Source: JADLDB01 sp040752975 (GTDB lineage: Bacteria > Myxococcota > Myxococcia > Myxococcales > Myxococcaceae). From it: a DNA stretch of 64,000 nt. This document shows, piece after piece, positions 59,504 through 64,000 of this stretch. A model generated the notes under the pieces. The model worked only from the letters and a program-made list of their open reading frames with translations. It was not told where the DNA came from and made no database searches. Numbering within the stretch: position 1 is the first letter of the stretch; every line of letters begins with the position of its first letter. Where the stretch lies: assembly GCA_040752975.1 (NCBI GenBank), contig JBFMHF010000007.1, positions 1 to 64,000 on the forward strand. The letters are read 5' to 3'. A program made the translations under genes and the position numbers.

Positions 59504-60625
59504 ATGCACCGCCTCGCGTCCCTGGTGGCGCTGGCCGTCCTCGCCACCGCTGCCGGCTGTGAGTGCCGCGGCCAGAACCTGGTCGCGACGTTGCCGCCGG
59601 ACGTGCGCGTCGACACCTACTCGCAGCAGGCCGCGTCGAAAATCGACGTGCTGTGGGTCATCGACAACTCCGGCTCGATGGCCCCGCGGCAGGACAACCT
59701 GGCGCGCAACTTCCAGGCCTTCATCAACGAGTTCACGAAGAACTCCATCGACTTCCGCATCGCCGTCACCACCACCGACATCTTCAAGGAAGCGGGCGCC
59801 TTCGTCGGCAACCCGAAGGTGCTGACGCCCACCACGCCCAACCTCATCAACTCCTTCGCGGCCAACGTGAAGGTGGGCATCAACGGCAGCCCCTACGAGG
59901 TGGGCATGGAGGCGGCGCGCATGTCCATCGACAAGCAGCACGCGGCCAACGCGGCGCTGGTGGACACCTGCAAGCGCGGCTGCACTGCCTCGAAGCCCAC
60001 GTGCCCCTACGACTGCGAGACGAAGACGGCCTTCCCCTTCCTGCGCCCCGACGCCTACCTCTACCTCGTCTTCGTGTCCGACGAGGACGACAAGTCCACC
60101 CAGGACGTGCGCTACTTCTACCGGTACTTCGAGACGGCCAAGGGCGTGGGCAACGACGGCACCGTCACCACCGCGGCCATCATGGGCGACGTGCCCACCA
60201 ACTCCTGCGGCGCGACGCCCGGCCAGAAGTACAAGGCGCTGTCGGACCTGACGGGCGGGGAAGTCGGCAGCATCTGCGACGAGAACTTCTCCACGACGCT
60301 CAAGAAGCTGGCCACCAACGCCGTGGGCCTCAAGCGGAAGTTCGCGCTCCAGGTGAAGCCCAACCTGCAGACGCTGGAGGTGCGCATCCGTTACCCCTGC
60401 AACATCGCCGCGGAGTTCACCCGGCCGTGCGCCAGCGTCGACAGCACGAAGTGCGAAGGCAACCCGGCCGACTCCATCAACCTGGTGTGCACGCCGAAGC
60501 AGGGCGCGCCCGACGGCTGGTCGTACGAGACGGCCAACAACGTCGTCTACTTCGCAGGTGAATCCGTGCCGGCGCTCTCGGGACAAATCGAGCTGCAGTA
60601 CTACGAGGAAGGAAAGGGCCCGTGA
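59504..60625 (+). CDS. von Willebrand factor A-domain lipoprotein
   Basis: This encodes 373 residues from the ATG at 59504 (TTGGAG upstream). HRLASLVALAVLATAAGC is a signal with lipobox. The vWA domain begins IDVLWVIDNSGSMAPRQDNL, which holds the metal site D-x-S-x-S. Later parts include NFQAFINEFTKNSIDFRIAV and AYLYLVFVSDEDDKSTQDVR. A Cys-rich insert (VDTCKRGCTASKPTCPYDCE) is likely disulfide-linked. vWA domains bind ligands through a metal ion. It is first in a run of four plus-strand lipoprotein genes that overlap by 4 nt each, so the products probably form one surface complex. The frame opens earlier, but the extra residues have no signal. Confidence 0.88.
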   Translation: MHRLASLVALAVLATAAGCECRGQNLVATLPPDVRVDTYSQQAASKIDVLWVIDNSGSMAPRQDNLARNFQAFINEFTKNSIDFRIAVTTTDIFKEAGAFVGNPKVLTPTTPNLINSFAANVKVGINGSPYEVGMEAARMSIDKQHAANAALVDTCKRGCTASKPTCPYDCETKTAFPFLRPDAYLYLVFVSDEDDKSTQDVRYFYRYFETAKGVGNDGTVTTAAIMGDVPTNSCGATPGQKYKALSDLTGGEVGSICDENFSTTLKKLATNAVGLKRKFALQVKPNLQTLEVRIRYPCNIAAEFTRPCASVDSTKCEGNPADSINLVCTPKQGAPDGWSYETANNVVYFAGESVPALSGQIELQYYEEGKGP

Positions 60626-62070
60626 CGCAGCGGCTGTTCATCACCCTGGCGCTGCTCGCCGCCGCCTGTGGAGACCCCAACGTCAGCCGCGTGAAGCCGC
60701 AGCTGTCGCCGCCCGCCTCCCCGGTGGACTTCGGCACGCTGCCGGTCCTCAACGAGAAGCGCGTGGACGTGCCCGTGCTGAACGTGGGCCGCGCGCCGAT
60801 GACGGTCTCCAACGTCACGCTGGGCAAGGCCGATGGCGTCTTTCAAATCGTCTCCGCGCCGGAGCGCGTGGAGACGGGCATCACCGAGAACATCGTGGTG
60901 GCCTTCGTGCCGCCGCTGGAGCAGGCGTACGAAGACACGCTCACCTTCGAGACGGACGACCCGGACAACGCGTCCATCACCGTGACGCTCAAGGGGCTGG
61001 GCTCGACGCGCGCGGCGATGGCCTTCGAGCCGGCGATGCTGGACTTCGGGCGCGTCGGCGAGTGCAGCTCGTCCGTGCTGCAGCTCACCGTCCGCTCCAC
61101 GGGGACGGCCGACCTGGTGCTCAACGAGATCGCCTTCACCGACGGCACCTCGCCTGCGTACACCTTCGTCGGCTCGACGCGCACGCCCGCCACCATCCCC
61201 ACCACGGGCAGCAACGGCCTGCCGGGTGAGATTCAGCTCACGGTGAAGGTGGCCGTCGCGCAGGGCTCGACGGGGATGCTGACCGGCGGCATTCGCCTCA
61301 AGTCGACGGACCCGGATCAACGCGAGGTCGTCATTCCGTTGACTACCACCGTCAACCAGGCGCCGGTGCCGGACATCGGCATGCTGGGCGTGGCCGCGCC
61401 GGGGCAGACGGTGGCGCTGGATGGCGGCGCCTCCATGGACCCCGACGGTGACACGCCGCTCTCGTTCCAGTGGACGCTGCGCTCCAAGCCGCTGTCGTCG
61501 AACACCACGCTGTCCACGACGGACCAGCCGCAGACCTCGATGACGCTCGACCCCTCGGTGCCCGGCGCCTACGAGGTGCAGCTCGACGTCACCGACGCGC
61601 AGGGCGTGAAGAACTGCATGCCCGCCCGCACCACCGTCGTCGCCGCGCCAGCGCAGAAGCTGCTGGTGGAGCTCTTCTGGGACAACACCGGCACGGACCT
61701 GGACCTCCATGTGCTGCGCACGGCCAGCTCGGCCCTCTTCGGCATCCCCGACGACTGCCACTACCAGAACCGCACGCCCGACTGGGGCATGCCCATGGGC
61801 AACGACAACCCCGAATTGGTGCGCGACGCCCTCACCGGCTACGGGCCCGAGGTGTTCGGCTACGTCAACCCCATCGACACCACCTACCGGGTGACGGTCG
61901 TCTTCAACAACGAGCTGCTCTCGCCCATGCCGGCCAGCAAGGCCACCGTGCGCGTGTACCTCTACGGCATTCTGAAGGCCGAGGTGTCGAAGACGCTGAA
62001 CAAGAAGGGCGACGTGTGGCGCGTGGTGGACGTGACGTGGCCCTCGGGCGAGGTGATGAACGTCCCATGA
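60622..62070 (+). CDS. Lipoprotein with ASPM-SPD-2-Hydin-like and PKD-like domains
   Basis: This encodes 482 residues from a GTG at 60622 overlapping the previous stop. The lipobox is in TQRLFITLALLAAACG. Residues about 30-125 and 130-240 are two modules of the choice-of-anchor/ASH type (PVDFGTLPVLNEKRVDVPVL and MLDFGRVGECSSSVLQLTVR). A PKD-like module follows (APVPDIGMLGVAAPGQTVAL, then DGGASMDPDGDTPLSFQWTL). The C-terminal 140 residues (LVELFWDNTGTDLDLHVLRT ... DVTWPSGEVMNVP) resemble the LVXLXWD-type domains seen in myxobacterial surface proteins. It is a probable outer-surface partner of the vWA protein. Confidence 0.85.
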   Translation: MTQRLFITLALLAAACGDPNVSRVKPQLSPPASPVDFGTLPVLNEKRVDVPVLNVGRAPMTVSNVTLGKADGVFQIVSAPERVETGITENIVVAFVPPLEQAYEDTLTFETDDPDNASITVTLKGLGSTRAAMAFEPAMLDFGRVGECSSSVLQLTVRSTGTADLVLNEIAFTDGTSPAYTFVGSTRTPATIPTTGSNGLPGEIQLTVKVAVAQGSTGMLTGGIRLKSTDPDQREVVIPLTTTVNQAPVPDIGMLGVAAPGQTVALDGGASMDPDGDTPLSFQWTLRSKPLSSNTTLSTTDQPQTSMTLDPSVPGAYEVQLDVTDAQGVKNCMPARTTVVAAPAQKLLVELFWDNTGTDLDLHVLRTASSALFGIPDDCHYQNRTPDWGMPMGNDNPELVRDALTGYGPEVFGYVNPIDTTYRVTVVFNNELLSPMPASKATVRVYLYGILKAEVSKTLNKKGDVWRVVDVTWPSGEVMNVP

Positions 62071-63524
62071 CGCGCGCGCTCCTCATCGGCCTCGCTGGGC
62101 TCTCGCTGCTGGCCTGCCCCAACACCTCGACGACGCCCGAGGACGCGGGGCGCCCGCCGGAGTGCACGTCACGCAGCGAGTGCGACGCGGGCATGGTGTG
62201 CACCGCCGAGCAGTACTGCGCCACCTGCACCACCTCGGGCCAGTGCACGGTGAAGGAGACGTGTGACGTCGACACGCGCCTGTGTACCCTGCGCGAAGGC
62301 TGGGGCACCCAGTGCACCGTCAACGAGGACTGCCAGGCGGGCAGTTGGTGCAAGCAGGGGCTGTGCAAGCCGCGCAGCGAGGTGAGCCTGTGCCCGGGCG
62401 GGGAGAACGCCGAGTGCCCGCAGGGCGAGCGCTGCAACAAGGTGACGACGGTGTGTGAAGAGGACCTGGGCTGCTCCACCGCCGACGACTGCTCGGCGGG
62501 CGAGACGTGCAACACCGGCAGCCGCGCCTGCGTGCCGAAGTGCACCGTCGACACCCAGTCCGAGGTGTGCTCCCCCGGAGAGCGCTGCGTGGGCGAGCAG
62601 TGCGTGCAGTGCACCGACAGCTCCGAGTGCGGGGTGGGCCTGGTGTGTGACGCGGCCGGCCGCTGCAGCGCGGGGGACCGCTGCTACACCGACCGCGACT
62701 GTGACGTGCCGCTGGTGTGCTTCGTCCAGACGGGCGCGTGCCTGCCGAAGGCCCCGCCGTGCATCAGCGACGACACCTGCGCGGCCAACCAGCGCTGCGA
62801 CGTGCCTTCCGGGCGCTGCATCCCCCGCACCTGCCAGCCGGACCGCTACGAGCCCAACGACGACGACACGAAGGCCTTCAACGTGGCGCCCGGCGCGTAC
62901 CGGAACCTCACGCTGTGCGCGAATGACGTCGACTGGTACGGCATCACCCTGGCGCGCGGGGACCAGCTGGGCGTCAACCTCGACGCGGACCCCTTCAGCG
63001 AAAACAGCTTCACCACCGTCATCAAGGACGGCACCGGGCGCACGCTGGCCGGCGGCAAGCTGCTGGTCAGCTACGTCGCGCCCACGCCGGCGAAGTACTT
63101 CGTCGTCATCGCCAGCACCGACCCTTTCCAGCCGTACGACGTCACCTTCTTGAAGTCGCGCGGCACGCCGTGTGACGACGACGCGCTCGAGCCCAACGAC
63201 TCCGCCACGCAGCCCACGGCGCTGAACATGAGCAACCAGGCCGACGGGCAGGTGTGCCCCCAGGACCAGGACTGGTTCCGCGTGGCGGTGCCGATGGGGA
63301 AGGGCGTGACGGCGTCCCTCATCAACTACGACTCCGGGCGCGGCCTCCTGAGGCTGTGTCTGCTGTCGGACGACGGCGTCAACACGCTGGCGTGCTCGTC
63401 GGACGTGCTGCCGGTGGTGAGCGCCAACGCCGCCACGGTGGGCGGCCAGAACGTGCTGGTGCGGGTGCTGGGTGACTCGGATCGCATCGCCAATTCCTAC
63501 ACGCTGAAGGTGGAGCTCCCATGA
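62067..63524 (+). CDS. Cys-rich lipoprotein with two PPC-like domains
   Basis: This encodes 485 residues; the ATG at 62067 overlaps the previous stop (ATGA). The lipobox is TRALLIGLAGLSLLAC. Residues about 30-265 hold about 36 Cys in repeated EGF/Dickkopf-like blocks (CTSRSECDAGMVC, CTVNEDCQAGSWC, CSTADDCSAGETC, CYTDRDCDVPLVC), each with C-x(4-6)-C-x(5-6)-C spacing. Two PPC-like modules follow: CQPDRYEPNDDDTKAFNVAP ... DVDWYGITLARGDQLGVNLD and DALEPNDSATQPTALNMSNQ ... DQDWFRVAVPMG. It has strong potential for a rigid disulfide stalk. Function is probably extracellular adhesion or sensing, by analogy only. Confidence 0.87.
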   Translation: MTRALLIGLAGLSLLACPNTSTTPEDAGRPPECTSRSECDAGMVCTAEQYCATCTTSGQCTVKETCDVDTRLCTLREGWGTQCTVNEDCQAGSWCKQGLCKPRSEVSLCPGGENAECPQGERCNKVTTVCEEDLGCSTADDCSAGETCNTGSRACVPKCTVDTQSEVCSPGERCVGEQCVQCTDSSECGVGLVCDAAGRCSAGDRCYTDRDCDVPLVCFVQTGACLPKAPPCISDDTCAANQRCDVPSGRCIPRTCQPDRYEPNDDDTKAFNVAPGAYRNLTLCANDVDWYGITLARGDQLGVNLDADPFSENSFTTVIKDGTGRTLAGGKLLVSYVAPTPAKYFVVIASTDPFQPYDVTFLKSRGTPCDDDALEPNDSATQPTALNMSNQADGQVCPQDQDWFRVAVPMGKGVTASLINYDSGRGLLRLCLLSDDGVNTLACSSDVLPVVSANAATVGGQNVLVRVLGDSDRIANSYTLKVELP

Positions 63525-64000
63525 GCCACGGACTCGACGCCCGGGTGAAGGCCGCGCTGTTGGCGGTGACGCTGCTGGGGCTGTTGCCCGGCTGCGGCTG
63601 TGGCAAGCCTTCGACGCAAACGGACTCCGGCACGCCGGACGCCTCGGTGGAGGTGGACGCGGGCGTGGAGGACGCGGGCGAGGAGTTCGACGCCGGCATG
63701 GAAGAGGACGCCGGGCCGCCTCCGATGCTGGCGCTGCGGCGACTTTTGCCTCCGCGTGGCTCGTCGGCCGGTGGGACGCCGGTGCTGCTCGAAGGCTCGG
63801 CCTTCCTCCGCGACTTCGCGGGCACGGGCAGCCAGGCGAAGCCGCTCACCAGCATCAAGGTGGGCAGCAACCCGGTGTTGGACTTTCAAATCATCGACGA
63901 CGAAACCATCGAACTCCGCACACCGCCCGGCAGCGCGGGCCCGGCGTCCGTCACGCTCACCAATCCGAACGGCTCCGTCATCTGCAACAACTGCTTCACC
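63521..64000 (+). CDS. IPT/TIG-domain lipoprotein (3' end outside window)
   Basis: The gene runs off the right edge; 160 residues are visible. The ATG at 63521 overlaps the previous stop by 4 nt. LDARVKAALLAVTLLGLLPGCGCG is a signal with lipobox. An acidic Asp-Ala-Gly spacer follows (DASVEVDAGVEDAGEEFDAG), then an IPT/TIG module starting RRLLPPRGSSAGGTPVLLEG and continuing LRTPPGSAGPASVTLTNPNG. It is the fourth of four coupled lipoprotein genes. Confidence 0.85.
   Translation, partial: MSHGLDARVKAALLAVTLLGLLPGCGCGKPSTQTDSGTPDASVEVDAGVEDAGEEFDAGMEEDAGPPPMLALRRLLPPRGSSAGGTPVLLEGSAFLRDFAGTGSQAKPLTSIKVGSNPVLDFQIIDDETIELRTPPGSAGPASVTLTNPNGSVICNNCFT

Noticed and set aside
1..64000. tRNA, rRNA, insertion sequence, prophage or replication origin
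   Set aside because: None was recognised by eye: no cloverleaf with a TTCRA loop, no transposase or integrase and no DnaA-box cluster were noticed; a dedicated scan was not possible.

Overview
The window is very GC-rich (my estimate is about 70%, not computed). It is densely packed with lipoproteins, Gly/Thr linkers spaced by Asp-Ala-Gly motifs, repeat-built surface proteins, an NtrC-type two-component pair, a caspase-like protein and a repeat-companion (TIGR02996-type) protein. That mix points to a myxobacterium-like member of the Myxococcota. The call rests on gene content and style, not on a phylogenetic marker. I see no rRNA, tRNA, CRISPR array, insertion sequence or prophage.

Layout. 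1-3981: the 3' part of a large secreted repeat protein and a small lipoprotein. 4034-9419 (minus): a compact five-gene envelope operon made of two FtsX-type permeases, a LolA-like carrier, an outer-membrane barrel and an ABC ATPase. Divergent from it (9571-12925) are a lipoprotein, a histidine kinase and an NtrC-family regulator. 13052-14578: an Ap4A phosphorylase-like enzyme and a periplasmic START-like protein. 14592-18274 (minus): a second FtsX permease pair without its own ATPase. 18411-21680: an ECF sigma factor, a zinc-finger anti-sigma factor, a tandem repeat array and a caspase-like protein with a C-terminal barrel. 21801-25873: a frameshifted repeat-companion gene, a HEAT-repeat protein, and a Gly-rich lipoprotein whose promoter and 5' end are duplicated on the far side of the HEAT gene. 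25877-32073: small lipoproteins, a membrane protein coupled to a cytochrome c lipoprotein, a SIS-like protein and a large PilZ protein with low-complexity repeats.

32077-42821 (minus) is a surface-protein operon: an Ig/barrel protein, two IPT/TIG-plus-Ig lipoproteins (one of 1995 residues with eleven Cys-bearing repeats and a beta-helix end) and a FecR-type lipoprotein. 42930-47767 carries a membrane-fused spermidine synthase homologue, an EVE-domain protein and a fused TRAP permease. 47823-50847 is argC-argB plus an M20 peptidase, overlapping by 4 nt at each junction. 50860-57469 holds a decayed repeat-protein gene, a papain-like peptidase, the TatT and DctP parts of a TRAP system, an atypical short-chain dehydrogenase and a PAP2 phosphatase. 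57470-59344 is a damaged region with a 17-bp inverted repeat, a histidine kinase cut off after its H-box and a coiled-coil ORF. 59504 to the right edge is a run of four overlapping lipoprotein genes.

The strongest candidates for an undescribed system are the ECF/anti-sigma/outer-membrane caspase module with its embedded 86/89-nt array, the five-gene ABC/LolA-like/barrel operon, and the Cys-bearing Ig surface operon.
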